A DNA stretch of 64,000 nt from Vulcanimicrobiota bacterium (GTDB lineage: Bacteria > Vulcanimicrobiota > Vulcanimicrobiia > Vulcanimicrobiales > Vulcanimicrobiaceae). The position numbers and the translations under genes were made by a program. This document shows positions 1-8,709 of the stretch, piece after piece (the first letter of the stretch is position 1; the number at the start of each line of letters is the position of its first letter). Under the pieces are notes generated by a model. The model did not search any database, had not been told where the DNA came from, and saw nothing but the letters and a program-made list of their open reading frames with translations. The stretch is from contig JAAXCX010000002.1 in assembly GCA_013036105.1 (NCBI GenBank), forward strand, positions 1 to 64,000, in the 5' to 3' direction.

Positions 1-50
1 GATCTACACCCTTGGGTTCGTCGGCAGCGTCAGCTTTGTATAAGAGACAG
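1..50 (+). other. Illumina Nextera adapter left on contig end
   Basis: Bases 1-9 (GATCTACAC) match the end of the Illumina P5 oligo. Bases 10-17 would be an i5 index. Bases 18-31 (TCGTCGGCAGCGTC) match the Nextera read-1 primer. Bases 32-50 match the Tn5 mosaic end AGATGTGTATAAGAGACAG with two mismatches. The order P5, index, primer, mosaic end is exactly that of a library molecule, so this is untrimmed synthetic sequence and not genomic DNA. Real sequence starts at about 51. Confidence 0.96.
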
Positions 51-679
51 CCGCTTGAGCCACCGCTTGATCCGCTTGCACCTGACGGAGCTATGCCGCC
101 TGAACCCATGACGACGTAAATCGTGGGAGATGCCGCGGTAAAAAGCAGAGCTTGCGCGGAGGCTTGATATGCTTGTGCTTCAGCGACGAAGGGTGCACAA
201 GTCTTGTCGATAGTTGCCGCCTCCGTTGCTTCGTATTGGACGACCTGCCCAACGATCGCAGGTACTTGAGGGTTTTTGACGTCCACTGTTTGAGGAAACG
301 ATGCGCTTCCGACGAGGCCATTGATGGCCCGCGCAATCTGTGCATTGAAATCGCTCTCGGGGTCGCATGCTTGCAAGGCGATAGCAGCATCGCTCCGTAG
401 GTAGAACTGAAGCTTGCTGATCAATGTAAAACAGTCCAACAAACGACGATTGAGTGTCTGACGGACGATCCGTAAATACTGCGGATCGGCCGGAGCGGGC
501 GACGGAAAACCCGAGGCACAGCCGGCGACCGAGGTTATCGACGAGGGTGATGCCGGGGCAGGGCGCTGGGCGGCATTCGCATCGCTATCGGTTAACGCGG
601 TAGCCGCTACCGCTAGCGCGACCGCGACAACACACCGTCGCAACCGTCTTGAAAACGCTAAATCTCGCAAGATAAGCAT
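51..679 (-). CDS. Secreted hypothetical protein, C-terminus cut by contig end
   Basis: The frame is open from an ATG at 679 to the adapter at the contig edge, about 209 codons with no stop. A GAGG about nine bases upstream of the ATG acts as a ribosome binding site. The N-terminus has basic residues, then a hydrophobic stretch (VVAVALAVAATAL) and an A-N-A-A-Q cleavage-like site, so the product should be exported. The mature part is Ala/Pro/Gln-rich with several Cys, and the last visible residues are Gly/Ser-rich. I recognise no family. The 3' end is missing because the contig stops here. Confidence 0.6.
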
Positions 680-751
680 TGTAGCCTCAAATCCAGACCA
701 GTCGATCTCAACGTAAACTAGACGATTGTTTGTACCTTTTCGCAGGTCTCT

Positions 752-1129
752 CTACTGCCTTTCGAGCGGAACGACGAATGTTTTATTAGTCGCGTGAACG
801 ATCACTGACTTGGGGAACGTTCGTGTCATAAAAGACCCACGCGCTACGGAAGGCACGATAACCATTCCGCAAAGCTTTCCAGCGTCGCCGGGCTTAACCC
901 GCGTCATCACTCGATACGCCCACGGGTTTAGATCCATGGGCGATCGTTGAATTTGCGCTTCGTAACAGGCATTAGCGAGCTGAACGTTGGCCGTAATAAG
1001 GATCGCTGACTTCAGCCGAAACGCATGCACGTTGGATGCGGCCGTTAGGTGCCAACCTACCGTCGCCGCCATAGCCGCACTCCCCAGCGCGATAAGTGCC
1101 GCACCAGCAAAAGCAAAATATTTGGTCAT
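752..1129 (-). CDS. Small secreted hypothetical protein
   Basis: A 125-aa protein. I start it at the ATG at 1129 because the signal peptide MTKYFAFAGAALIALGSAAMAA then sits at the very N-terminus; a longer in-frame start at 1177 would bury it. The mature domain is about 100 residues with two Cys and no membrane segment, so it is likely periplasmic or extracellular. It lies 29 bases downstream of the two-TM protein at 1159-1482 and is probably in the same transcript. No family recognised. Confidence 0.6.
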   Translation of the reverse strand: MTKYFAFAGAALIALGSAAMAATVGWHLTAASNVHAFRLKSAILITANVQLANACYEAQIQRSPMDLNPWAYRVMTRVKPGDAGKLCGMVIVPSVARGSFMTRTFPKSVIVHATNKTFVVPLERQ

Positions 1130-1158
1130 GAGGAGACCTTTCTGCGCGATGCGCCGAT

Positions 1159-1482
1159 TCAGTGATGAGCTGCCCAAGCCGAAGCGAAGGCTAGCAAGGC
1201 GAAAAAGACGGTGAAGATTCCAAGGAGAGCCGTCGGGCCAAGCGTATCGAGTTTGCTGCCAAAATCCCCGAGGGCTTTTAACGCCGTTGCGATCGCGTCG
1301 GCAATCGCAGTCACCGACTCAGTGTCGGTGCCTGCCGCCGCGACGGCCCTGAGCGCCATCACATGGTTTGCTAATTCCGGGTTCGCCGGCGGAATTGGGC
1401 GCGGGATGAGGCGCCATAGAAATGCCAGTGCGAACAAGGCGGTCAAAGCCGCGAAAAGCCAAAATGCGACCGAAATGTACAT
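1159..1482 (-). CDS. Small membrane protein, two transmembrane helices
   Basis: 107 aa starting at an ATG with a GGGAG ribosome site. One hydrophobic helix spans about residues 3-24 and a second about 86-104, with a predicted helical Ala/Thr-rich segment between them, so it is an integral membrane protein with a short soluble loop. First gene of a probable two-gene unit with the secreted protein at 752-1129. Its upstream region carries the same 18-bp semi-palindrome and inverted-repeat layout as the two peptide/regulator cassettes. Function unknown. Confidence 0.6.
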   Translation of the reverse strand: MYISVAFWLFAALTALFALAFLWRLIPRPIPPANPELANHVMALRAVAAAGTDTESVTAIADAIATALKALGDFGSKLDTLGPTALLGIFTVFFALLAFASAWAAHH

Positions 1483-1600
1483 GCGCTCACTCCCTAGCGG
1501 ATGCTTAGTTAAGCCGCGGACGGGCCGAGAGGCGGGGCGGTCGACGCTGTGCTCGCTCGCCTCGACGGGCCAGGCAGGTGTTTCCGCCTCGGCCGAATTT

Positions 1601-1616
1601 TAGCCTTTTTGGGCTA
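1601..1616. repeat. Inverted repeat TAGCC...GGCTA in leader of 1482 gene
   Basis: TAGCC-TTTTTG-GGCTA forms a short hairpin, about 60 bases downstream (minus-strand sense) of the 18-bp element at 1675-1692. On the plus strand it is followed by TTTTTCC and looks terminator-like. On the minus strand it sits in the leader of the small membrane protein gene. The same element-to-hairpin spacing occurs upstream of both peptide genes. Confidence 0.45.
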
Positions 1617-1674
1617 TTTTTCCCCCGAGAGGCCTCTAGCCGCTCGAGACAATAAAGCGGGGGAAGCCTACGGC

Positions 1675-1692
1675 GTAGCCGGAAAGGGCTGA
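1675..1692. promoter_or_regulatory. 18-bp semi-palindromic element, copy 1
   Basis: GTAGCCGGAAAGGGCTGA matches the core TAGCYRRAAAGGGCTR shared with 11827-11844, 52469-52486 and 54734-54751. It lies between the divergent genes starting at 1482 (minus) and 1849 (plus), the right place for an operator or promoter element serving both. The remaining bases of 1483-1848 hold GC-rich hairpin-forming sequence but no convincing gene. Confidence 0.5.
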
Positions 1693-1848
1693 ATAGCCAG
1701 GAAGGCCTTCGGCAAGGCGCCGTAGGGCGGCCACCCCAGCATAGACTTGGGTAACGGCAGTTCCGAAGCAGCTCCCGTCAGGCCCATTGGACCCTCAAAA
1801 ACCGCGAGAGCTGTGGCACTTGCGAGATTGACTGACGAGGTTGTCAAC

Positions 1849-2961
1849 GTGCGTAGATTGATGATTCTGGGATTTGCATTTTGCGCTCTGATTGCAGCAC
1901 TCAGCGGCCAAGACGAAAGCGCGCAGCAGCCTCTACCCCTGAGGCGAACCGCACCCCCCAGCATCGCAAAAGCAGCCGCCGCACTCCAGAGAATCGTCCC
2001 TGAAACCAGATTACTGACAGTGCGGCAGATTGATTCGGTCTATATGCCGGTAACCCGGCCGCGCGGGTTGCCGAATCCGAGACCAACGTTTGAGTGCTCG
2101 AACCCTCCGTACTCCGGATGGCACGACAACGCACCACCTAACTGTGACCCGTCCGGAACGTTTGTGCGTACATTTACGAAGCCAGGACGTGCCGCAGCCG
2201 AAGCGATCATATCCCTTCCGGACAACATCTACAAAAGTGGCCCGATCGAGCTTCCAACTGCGGCGAGGCCCCCAGCCGTAGGATTTGTGTATATCGAAGG
2301 GTGGCCTGGACCGAAGACATCAAACTCCGAGGGCGGACTGCATTACAACGCCGGTAGTGATAAGTATACGCTCTACATTGCGGTTCCAGGCGTGCCTGAA
2401 CAAGATGTCGCCAATTGGACCGTACGTCCTAACAGCTTGGTCTATCTCAGGGTCGGGTCGGATGAGAATGCCGCAGACACGACGACGCTGCCGCGCAGAA
2501 AAGCTCCAAAATCGTGCAAACCGGGCTGCATCGAGCTTATCGTAGCGGTTTTCGATGGGAACTGTTCTCCGGGAGTTCTTTGCATCGATCGACAACTCGA
2601 ATTATCTCCTGGGTGGAAAGCGAATTGCTGCATTTTCGGCCGTATGACCTCAATCGGTACGCCAATGCAGTATAGCTTCTCTGGCGGTTATAAATTCGGA
2701 CCGATCACTTGGTCGAGTTTGTTCACCGAAACCAAAACGGGATCCGCAAAGTATAGATTTGACGGATGCCAGGGCATAGCGCCATTGTCAACACCGAGCG
2801 CACCGGCCCCGTTTGCTAGCCCAGCCGGTTCCCCATGCGCGGAGGCGCAATTCTTTTCGGCCGGCACGCAGGCCTATCCGCGTATGGGCGATTATGTTCA
2901 AAGGAGCGTTACGAGCGATGGCGCCGAGACTGTCACAATCTTGAACCCGAAGCCCATTTAG
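1849..2961 (+). CDS. Secreted hypothetical protein, Cys-rich
   Basis: About 370 aa. I choose the GTG at 1849 because a GAGG lies eight bases before it and the signal peptide (VRRLMILGFAFCALIAALSG) then begins the protein; the frame is open further upstream to 1747 but would hide the signal. The mature protein has about a dozen Cys, likely disulphide-bonded, and Pro-rich segments, suggesting an extracellular or periplasmic beta-rich protein. No family recognised. It is transcribed away from the membrane-protein pair at 752-1482, with a shared regulatory region between them. Confidence 0.65.
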   Translation: MRRLMILGFAFCALIAALSGQDESAQQPLPLRRTAPPSIAKAAAALQRIVPETRLLTVRQIDSVYMPVTRPRGLPNPRPTFECSNPPYSGWHDNAPPNCDPSGTFVRTFTKPGRAAAEAIISLPDNIYKSGPIELPTAARPPAVGFVYIEGWPGPKTSNSEGGLHYNAGSDKYTLYIAVPGVPEQDVANWTVRPNSLVYLRVGSDENAADTTTLPRRKAPKSCKPGCIELIVAVFDGNCSPGVLCIDRQLELSPGWKANCCIFGRMTSIGTPMQYSFSGGYKFGPITWSSLFTETKTGSAKYRFDGCQGIAPLSTPSAPAPFASPAGSPCAEAQFFSAGTQAYPRMGDYVQRSVTSDGAETVTILNPKPI

Positions 2962-3026
2962 AGTCGCCGCTTCAAAATGGATGTTATCCTCTCTGATATC
3001 ACGTTGATCAAGTAGCAGCAGTTTTC

Positions 3027-3884
3027 GTGCCGATCCCTCTCCTCGCATCGACCAATCTAAGCGGATACAACTGCTTGGAAAATGCCACGGAATACGTCCT
3101 CGCACAAGATCGGCTCGACGTATGCCTGGATCTGCGGCAGGTGGCTTTCGTTAGGCCCGTCGGCGTTGCAAAGATATTTCTGATTGCCTCTAGCCTGATT
3201 AAGAGTGGTTATGACGTCACCGTCCAGCTTCCTCAGAACGCGGGCGCCCTATCCTACTTGCGCAGATGCGGCATACTCTTGGCGCTTCACGATTTCGGGC
3301 TGGATGTTGGAGAAAATATCGAACCTTACAATGTTGGAAATGCGCCGGGTTTGATCGAGTTCACTCCAATACGGACAGATCTTGGCGGCCATGACAACGC
3401 TGACCTCATCGACGTAACGCGGTTTCGACAATATTTGGCGCACCACAACATCCACTCTCAAAGCGCGGCGCTGAGCTGGATGGAAATTTGCTCTAATGCG
3501 GCAGAATTTTCCGGAGCAGCTCCCGGGAGCGCATTTGTTATTGCGCAGGCCTACGCGACAGAGCTTGAAATTGCGGTCGTGGACGCCGGCCTCGGCATAC
3601 CGACGACGCTGCATCAATACGGATTTCCAAGCGACGCGGAAGCAATTTTTCAGGCTGTGATCAGCGAGGAGGTCACCGGCCGCGTTGACGCAGGCGGTAA
3701 TCCGATGTACGGCGGCCTCGGCCTCCCCTACGTTCGAGACGCAGCCGATCGGTTATACGTTCGGTCGGGCTCGGGCGTGATTTCGAATGCGAGCGGGCTA
3801 CGAGACGCGGAGGGGCTTCTCTTAACGGCTTCAGAGGGCTGCAACTTGGCGGGCACGCTGGTTGCGGCCACCTTCTGCTACTGA
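3027..3884 (+). CDS. STAS-like / GHKL ATPase fusion protein
   Basis: 285 aa from a GTG start. Residues 1-100 look like a STAS-type domain (DVCLDLRQVAFVRPVGVAKI, the beta-alpha pattern of anti-anti-sigma folds). Residues 150-285 carry a GHKL ATPase: N-box MEICSNAAEF (152-161), G1 box VVDAGLGIP (184-192) and G2 box GGLGLPYV (229-236). Such proteins bind ATP and act as signalling switches; no phospho-acceptor His domain is seen, so it is not an ordinary sensor kinase. The next gene, with an N-terminal segment of similar size plus a winged helix, is its likely partner. Confidence 0.65.
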   Translation: MPIPLLASTNLSGYNCLENATEYVLAQDRLDVCLDLRQVAFVRPVGVAKIFLIASSLIKSGYDVTVQLPQNAGALSYLRRCGILLALHDFGLDVGENIEPYNVGNAPGLIEFTPIRTDLGGHDNADLIDVTRFRQYLAHHNIHSQSAALSWMEICSNAAEFSGAAPGSAFVIAQAYATELEIAVVDAGLGIPTTLHQYGFPSDAEAIFQAVISEEVTGRVDAGGNPMYGGLGLPYVRDAADRLYVRSGSGVISNASGLRDAEGLLLTASEGCNLAGTLVAATFCY

Positions 3885-3972
3885 GGCTGTGCGACGGTTG
3901 ACTTCCGCTCGAATCCCAGCTAAAATGCAACTAAAGGCGCCTGGCTTTAGTTGAAGCCGAAGGGGGATTCCT

Positions 3973-4515
3973 ATGAAAATTGACTTTACGCGAGGGACTT
4001 TGGCAAACAGGTCGCTGGGCGAAGCCGCCTTGGTTTCTTTGCAGCAGAGGCTACGAGATTCGGAAGACGATGGGCTCCTGATATTGGATTTTGGCGACAA
4101 CATAGCCACCCTATCTTGGCTAGATTCCGTCGTTTGCACCCTCTGCCGCGAGGGCGAGCGGGCGCTTGTGGTCGTCAGCCAATCGGATGATATGCGCGAA
4201 CACCTCGAAACGCTTCTGGGCAAAAGGCGCCTCGCAATATACCTCGTCCTCGACTTCGTCGAGCTCCAGGCTGGCAGCTTGATCGCAATCGGGCACGTCT
4301 CGGAGGCGCAGCTCCATTGCCTCGAGGTGATCCGACGTTTTGGTGACGCCTTTGTCGCCGAGGTTGCTTCGGCTTTGAATGTCAGCATTGAAGCTACTCA
4401 ATTACGCTTAAATGAGCTTCTGGCGCTGAATTTGCTAAGGCGTGAAAAGGAGGGCAAGGCGTATTTATATCGTCTACCCTCCGCTTCTCTTGAGCCTACT
4501 GCGTCCGTCGCTTAG
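3973..4515 (+). CDS. STAS-like / winged-helix partner protein
   Basis: 180 aa with an AGGGGG ribosome site before the ATG. Residues 1-105 have the short alternating pattern of a DUF4325/STAS-like domain, in which LLILDFGDN...LSWLDSV resembles the central strand and helix. Residues 110-170 look like a winged helix (CLEVIRRFGDAFVAEVASAL...LRLNELLALNLLRREKEGKAYLY). In known systems DUF4325 proteins pair with GHKL ATPases, and the preceding gene is one. The pair could be a small regulatory or defence switch; this is inference. Confidence 0.5.
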   Translation: MKIDFTRGTLANRSLGEAALVSLQQRLRDSEDDGLLILDFGDNIATLSWLDSVVCTLCREGERALVVVSQSDDMREHLETLLGKRRLAIYLVLDFVELQAGSLIAIGHVSEAQLHCLEVIRRFGDAFVAEVASALNVSIEATQLRLNELLALNLLRREKEGKAYLYRLPSASLEPTASVA

Positions 4516-4548
4516 CGAATCGCACCACGCATAGGACCAGCCTAGCCC

Positions 4549-5661
4549 ATGTTCATCGATGAGATCCGGCCCGAAGCTCATCACCTCATCCCGCGAGTAT
4601 CGTTAAAGAAGTTTGCGCGGGACGGCAAGGTGATGGTTTTGCGGCATGATGACGGGCGCAAAAACCCCCTGGAAATGCTCCTTAAGCCTCGCCTCATTTC
4701 CTATAAAGCTGCTGGGGCGAAACCAGAGTTCTACACACAATACAGACGCGACGGCACTCCCGATCGCTACATCGAGGAAACATTTTCCAAGTTTGAAAAT
4801 GGCTACCGGAAGCTCCTCAAAGAGGTCCGGGCCGGCCGGAACTTGAGCCCGCAAGGCAAAGATGCGGCAGCGCTGGTGTTTGCTTTACAGGAGACGCGCT
4901 CGCCTCGTACCCGGAAAAGCTTCAGTGGTTTGTTTTCGACGCTGCAAGCTCGCGCACGGGATACATTCAAGGCCTACAAACCCGACGCATCCGATGCGGA
5001 GCTCGAGGAGGTTGTTGCTGAATTCTCCCAGCGTACGATAACCAGCTCGGACGTGTCATTTGCGCCGGATAATCTAGCACTTATGAGCATCGCGCCGGCG
5101 CTGAAAACTCGCTACACCATGATGCGCCACATGAATGTGAGCATCCTTATCAGCCATGCGCAAGGATTTGTGACTTCCGACAGCCCAGCGGTTTGGGTAG
5201 ATCCTCTGCGCCGCGATGATGACTGGCGCGGGTTTTATTTCATGTCGCTCAGCGCCGAAGCAACTTTACCCCTGACACCGCGGCACTGCCTGCTGTTTTC
5301 GTATATGCCGCTGCAACCAATAGTGTGGCTAGAGCAACCCGAATTGGTCCAAATCGTTAACGCCAGGACGCTCGTTCATTCTTGCGAAGAAATCTATCTT
5401 GAACCTCAGCCTACCGTCGCTCAACGCTTATCGCAGCTGGCTGGACTGGCCGACAAGGAGCGGCGACGCGTCTCACTGCTTCCCGCTGCGGTGAGTCCTG
5501 AAGGGGGCTTTATTGTCCTCTATGACGTCGCTGATTCCGTGGGCGCAGATTGGTCTGAGGTCGTCGCCCGCAACAGACGAACGGCCGCTATTTGGAATCA
5601 GATCGGATTTGGCGTCGTCGATCTTGATACAGTCGTCGACATGCGGCAATCGGTTTCTTAA
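4549..5661 (+). CDS. DUF4238 family protein
   Basis: 370 aa. The N-terminus EAHHLIPRVSLKKFARDGKV and the following region match DUF4238, whose members begin with an HH-x-P-x-x-x-L-x-x-F motif. The mid-region contains the family's helical repeat and a conserved TSDSPAVW segment. DUF4238 proteins are cytosolic, of unknown biochemical function, and are frequently found in variable genomic regions with defence genes. It starts 33 bases after the STAS/winged-helix gene and may be part of that unit. Confidence 0.75.
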   Translation: MFIDEIRPEAHHLIPRVSLKKFARDGKVMVLRHDDGRKNPLEMLLKPRLISYKAAGAKPEFYTQYRRDGTPDRYIEETFSKFENGYRKLLKEVRAGRNLSPQGKDAAALVFALQETRSPRTRKSFSGLFSTLQARARDTFKAYKPDASDAELEEVVAEFSQRTITSSDVSFAPDNLALMSIAPALKTRYTMMRHMNVSILISHAQGFVTSDSPAVWVDPLRRDDDWRGFYFMSLSAEATLPLTPRHCLLFSYMPLQPIVWLEQPELVQIVNARTLVHSCEEIYLEPQPTVAQRLSQLAGLADKERRRVSLLPAAVSPEGGFIVLYDVADSVGADWSEVVARNRRTAAIWNQIGFGVVDLDTVVDMRQSVS

Positions 5662-5696
5662 AACCTCATTTTTCAAACAACGCGAAAGGAAACAAC

Positions 5697-5933
5697 GTGC
5701 AAGTACAGATCAAAGGAGCTCTGCCCGATCGAAGTCCGGTTTTCGCCAGCGGAGTTTGGCCTGAGGCGGTCGGCATTTTTCCTGGTTCGGACGTAATCTT
5801 CGCACAGTTCGGTGTGCGCTACATCGGTCAAATTGCCACAGTCACGGTCGATCTGGGTGACGCCACCAACGGTCGTCCGGCTCACAACCCGGTGACAATA
5901 AACGTAACGAACGTTCGTGACGCGGGAAAATAA
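5697..5933 (+). CDS. Small hypothetical protein upstream of PIN-like gene
   Basis: 78 aa from a GTG preceded by GAAAGGAAA. The sequence is beta-rich (VQIKGALPD...VDLGDATNGR...VTINVTNV) without membrane or DNA-binding signatures. It is followed 39 bases later by the PIN-like protein at 5973; the order small protein then PIN-like protein resembles toxin-antitoxin pairs, but no antitoxin fold is visible, so the role is open. Confidence 0.5.
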   Translation: MQVQIKGALPDRSPVFASGVWPEAVGIFPGSDVIFAQFGVRYIGQIATVTVDLGDATNGRPAHNPVTINVTNVRDAGK

Positions 5934-5972
5934 GACTCTCGAGGATCGAATGCGCGAAGGTTACGCAAGGTT

Positions 5973-6518
5973 GTGAGCCGTTATCGCGGCCTGTCATTTC
6001 TGCCCGACGAGGACTCAATTGGCTTGGGAACCTCTATCCGGCATTTTCGGGTGTTATCTTACAGAGAAGTTGGACTTACGCGCGGCGCGAGCGATGAAAT
6101 GGTCGCAAAACACGCCCGCTCGCATTCTGCTATCGTACTGACCAGAAATGTTCGCGACTTCAAATATAAGATGCGCGATCTCGCGCGAGAATCCTCAGCC
6201 GGTGAATGCGCCGCCGGCCACTGTCATGAAGGCGGAGGTCTTGTGACGGTGGCACCGGCACTCAAAGGCTTTCATTTTGAGCGCGTAACAAAGTCTCTAC
6301 GTCTTGCCGGCCACTTAATCGACTGGGATGATGTTTTTGTATTGAACCTTCGCGTGCGCGTTGACGCACAAGAACACGTCACTCTCACTATGCTCCCTCG
6401 ATGCGAACGGTGCTTACCGAGGCATTCCAACGATTGCCCGCGCTGTCATGAATTAGATATCCTACGCCTTTATAGCGAAACGTTTGAGCGTCAGGGTTCG
6501 GGCGTGCCAGCCGGCTAA
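5973..6518 (+). CDS. DUF5615/Mut7-C-like PIN-fold protein with zinc knuckle
   Basis: 181 aa from a GTG start. Residues 8-60 (FLPDEDS...REVGLTRGASDEMVAKHARSH...IVLTRNVRDF) follow the DUF5615/Mut7-C layout: an N-terminal LxDE, a central REVGL-GASDE and an acidic RDF. These are PIN-like nuclease folds often found as toxins. The C-terminus has a CERCLPRH...CPRCH pair that looks like a zinc-binding site, unusual for DUF5615 but seen in Mut7-C. RNA cleavage is plausible but unproven. Confidence 0.55.
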   Translation: MSRYRGLSFLPDEDSIGLGTSIRHFRVLSYREVGLTRGASDEMVAKHARSHSAIVLTRNVRDFKYKMRDLARESSAGECAAGHCHEGGGLVTVAPALKGFHFERVTKSLRLAGHLIDWDDVFVLNLRVRVDAQEHVTLTMLPRCERCLPRHSNDCPRCHELDILRLYSETFERQGSGVPAG

Positions 6519-6563
6519 GCGTCTGCTCCGAGTTGGGCGGCAAATGGCACGGCTCTTGGTCCG

Positions 6564-6923
6564 TTAGTCTGGCCCGACGGCGTCGTCAAGTTCACGCAGA
6601 GCACGCTGCAACAAACCTCGCGCAGAGCGTGCGCGAGTCACCACCAGAATACTCGGGGGGCCGCCTTTGGCGCTGCGCTTGATCGTCCGCTTGAGCCCTG
6701 CATCGATCGCAAGGTCATCAACGGAGACGTCCAGCGCTTCTGCAAGCCGGCAAATCGTTGCGAATTGGACCCCGGGCCTCGGGTCATTCTCGAGCCGGGC
6801 CAAAACCGCCGGATCGATTTGCGCTGCCTTAGCTAAGGCGTGCCGAGTGATTCCCACGCGCTTTCGCAATGACTTGATTACCTCGCCGACGGATTTCTTT
6901 GCCTTGTCGACCGGTCTTTTCAT
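6564..6923 (-). CDS. Xre-family helix-turn-helix regulator
   Basis: 119 aa. Residues 12-70 are a lambda-repressor-like HTH: VIKSLRKRVGITRHALAKAA, then DPAVLARLENDP, then ICRLAEALDVSVDDL. The C-terminal 45 residues are basic and unlike a toxin. It stands alone between convergent neighbours with a 186-base AT-richer upstream region (6924-7109) that should hold its promoter; I see no operator repeat there. Possible repressor of a neighbouring gene or an orphan antitoxin. Confidence 0.8.
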   Translation of the reverse strand: MKRPVDKAKKSVGEVIKSLRKRVGITRHALAKAAQIDPAVLARLENDPRPGVQFATICRLAEALDVSVDDLAIDAGLKRTIKRSAKGGPPSILVVTRARSARGLLQRALRELDDAVGPD

Positions 6924-7109
6924 CAGACGGTCTTTGACGGCGACACTGCCTACATACCATGACGCACGGCTTTAGTATCGTTATGCTATATGGCATAATA
7001 GCCAATGCCCTCAAGGTTTCAGGTCCGAGTGAGAGTCTGCGTGGTAAATCCGTAAATCATACTTCGCTGATTTAGGAACCTCGACGACAAAAACATAGAA
7101 TATCCGTTT

Positions 7110-8504
7110 CTAATCCGTTTCCTCTAGCGACGGGTCGATCCAGTCCTCAGGAAATTCAATCTTTGCATCCACTCCAGTGTACTCTTTTAATAGGTACAGC
7201 AGTTGACTGCCAGGTATCAATTCAATCGGCTTATTAGAAGCAAATTCATATGCGGATTTCCCGTAGCCGCTCGTAGCCACAAGTATCCCCTTTGCGGCGC
7301 CTTCATTGTGCAACGTTCCGAAGAGATCTCGAACTGCTGAAACCCCAACCGTACGACGGTACCTTTTTGCCTGGATTATGACTTTGCCGCCAATAACCGG
7401 CCGCATGTCGTAGGCAACACAATCGACGCCTCCGTCCCGCGACGGCCTGGTCAATCGCGTCTCTAAGCCCATTTTTTCAAACAGGTTGGTCATCAGTGTC
7501 TCAAATTCGTTCGGCGTTAGGTCGGCGAGGTTGGCTCGTTGATCCAATTTCCGAAGTACATCGCCTTTCTCGACGAAACGAGGATCGACCATATCGAATT
7601 CGACGACCGGCTTTACCGGGATGAGCTCATGGGCACTACGAGAAACTTGCGCGCGCAGCCCCTTAATACACGCGACCGGATCGATCTTATATAAATTTAA
7701 CGTTGCAAATTCGTCTTTGCTGGTAACAACGGTTAAAAGGCACGGTCTGATGCGTTGCCCGGTGGCGGGGTCGGTCGTGCTAACAAAGCAACTCAAAGCT
7801 ACAGTGTCCAGAGCGCTCAATCCATCGCCGTGGAAAGCATTGAACAAGCCTCGTAACGCTAGCTGTGAAATCAGCCCCGTGTAAATCTCCTTAGAAGATG
7901 CCAGCGAACGCTTCACGGCGACTATCTCGTCGCCGGTCTTCTTGTAATGGAAGGCGGCTTCGTGCGGCACAATGTCGGCGTTAGGGCACTCTAGCTCGAC
8001 GACGAGCTGCCGTGACTCAACGACATAGGCGATTCTGCTGGCCACCAGTTCACCGGCAAGCGGTCGATCTGCATCGAAAACCAGTTGGAAATATGCGCCG
8101 ATCGCTATGGCATCCTTACGCGCGCATCCCGCCTCAAGGTCCTGGATAACTTTGGCCGCCGCCGCGTTCTCTTTGTCAACTTGCTCACATGCCTGCAAAT
8201 TTTGTTGCTGCAGGTCAGCGAGCTTTCGCGACCGTGCTCCGTCACGGGCGTGCCATTGCGTGTACGCTAGGTTGTATTTTTCCTCGGAAGCGGCTACCGC
8301 CGATTCATAATTTTTGCGGAACACGGGTATTGTACGTTCGAGCCATTGTGGCGGCCCTCGCTTGAAAGCTTCTCTCGCCGGCTCCGGCTCGACGACGTCG
8401 AGACCTTGCTGATCCAGGACCGGGTAAGGCTTGGGCTTGTAGAGTAACTTAAAGTCGATGGGCGCCGCGGGGTGATTAAGGGCTCGCGCGAGCACCGTTT
8501 CCAA
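7110..8504 (-). CDS. Mrr-type restriction endonuclease-like protein
   Basis: About 464 aa from a TTG at 8504. The last 125 residues form an Mrr catalytic domain: LTPNEFETLMTNLFEKMG, then RDGGVDCVAY, then VIIQAKRYRR, where D and Q-A-K are the active-site residues of this PD-(D/E)XK class. The rest is long and helical, matching a family of Mrr-tailed proteins. Reading on upstream in the same frame gives about 40 more charged, coiled-coil-like residues (to a TAG near 8636) that look coding but contain no good start codon. The true N-terminus is therefore uncertain or damaged. Likely DNA cleavage in defence. Confidence 0.75.
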   Translation of the reverse strand: METVLARALNHPAAPIDFKLLYKPKPYPVLDQQGLDVVEPEPAREAFKRGPPQWLERTIPVFRKNYESAVAASEEKYNLAYTQWHARDGARSRKLADLQQQNLQACEQVDKENAAAAKVIQDLEAGCARKDAIAIGAYFQLVFDADRPLAGELVASRIAYVVESRQLVVELECPNADIVPHEAAFHYKKTGDEIVAVKRSLASSKEIYTGLISQLALRGLFNAFHGDGLSALDTVALSCFVSTTDPATGQRIRPCLLTVVTSKDEFATLNLYKIDPVACIKGLRAQVSRSAHELIPVKPVVEFDMVDPRFVEKGDVLRKLDQRANLADLTPNEFETLMTNLFEKMGLETRLTRPSRDGGVDCVAYDMRPVIGGKVIIQAKRYRRTVGVSAVRDLFGTLHNEGAAKGILVATSGYGKSAYEFASNKPIELIPGSQLLYLLKEYTGVDAKIEFPEDWIDPSLEETD

Positions 8505-8709
8505 TAAGAGAACGGCTCGTTCGATTACGTCCGTCTTTCGGGCTGCTTCAGCTTCACGATTGCGCTGGTACTGTAGTTTCTGCTCGCGCTCGATTTGTCT
8601 CAGAGTATTGATAGAAGTTTCCCCGCGTTTTGACTAGCTCTGGCTAATCAGATCATAGTTCAGGAAAGCAGGAAAACCTGGCGAAAGAGAAAGCCCTTTG
8701 CGCGCCACC

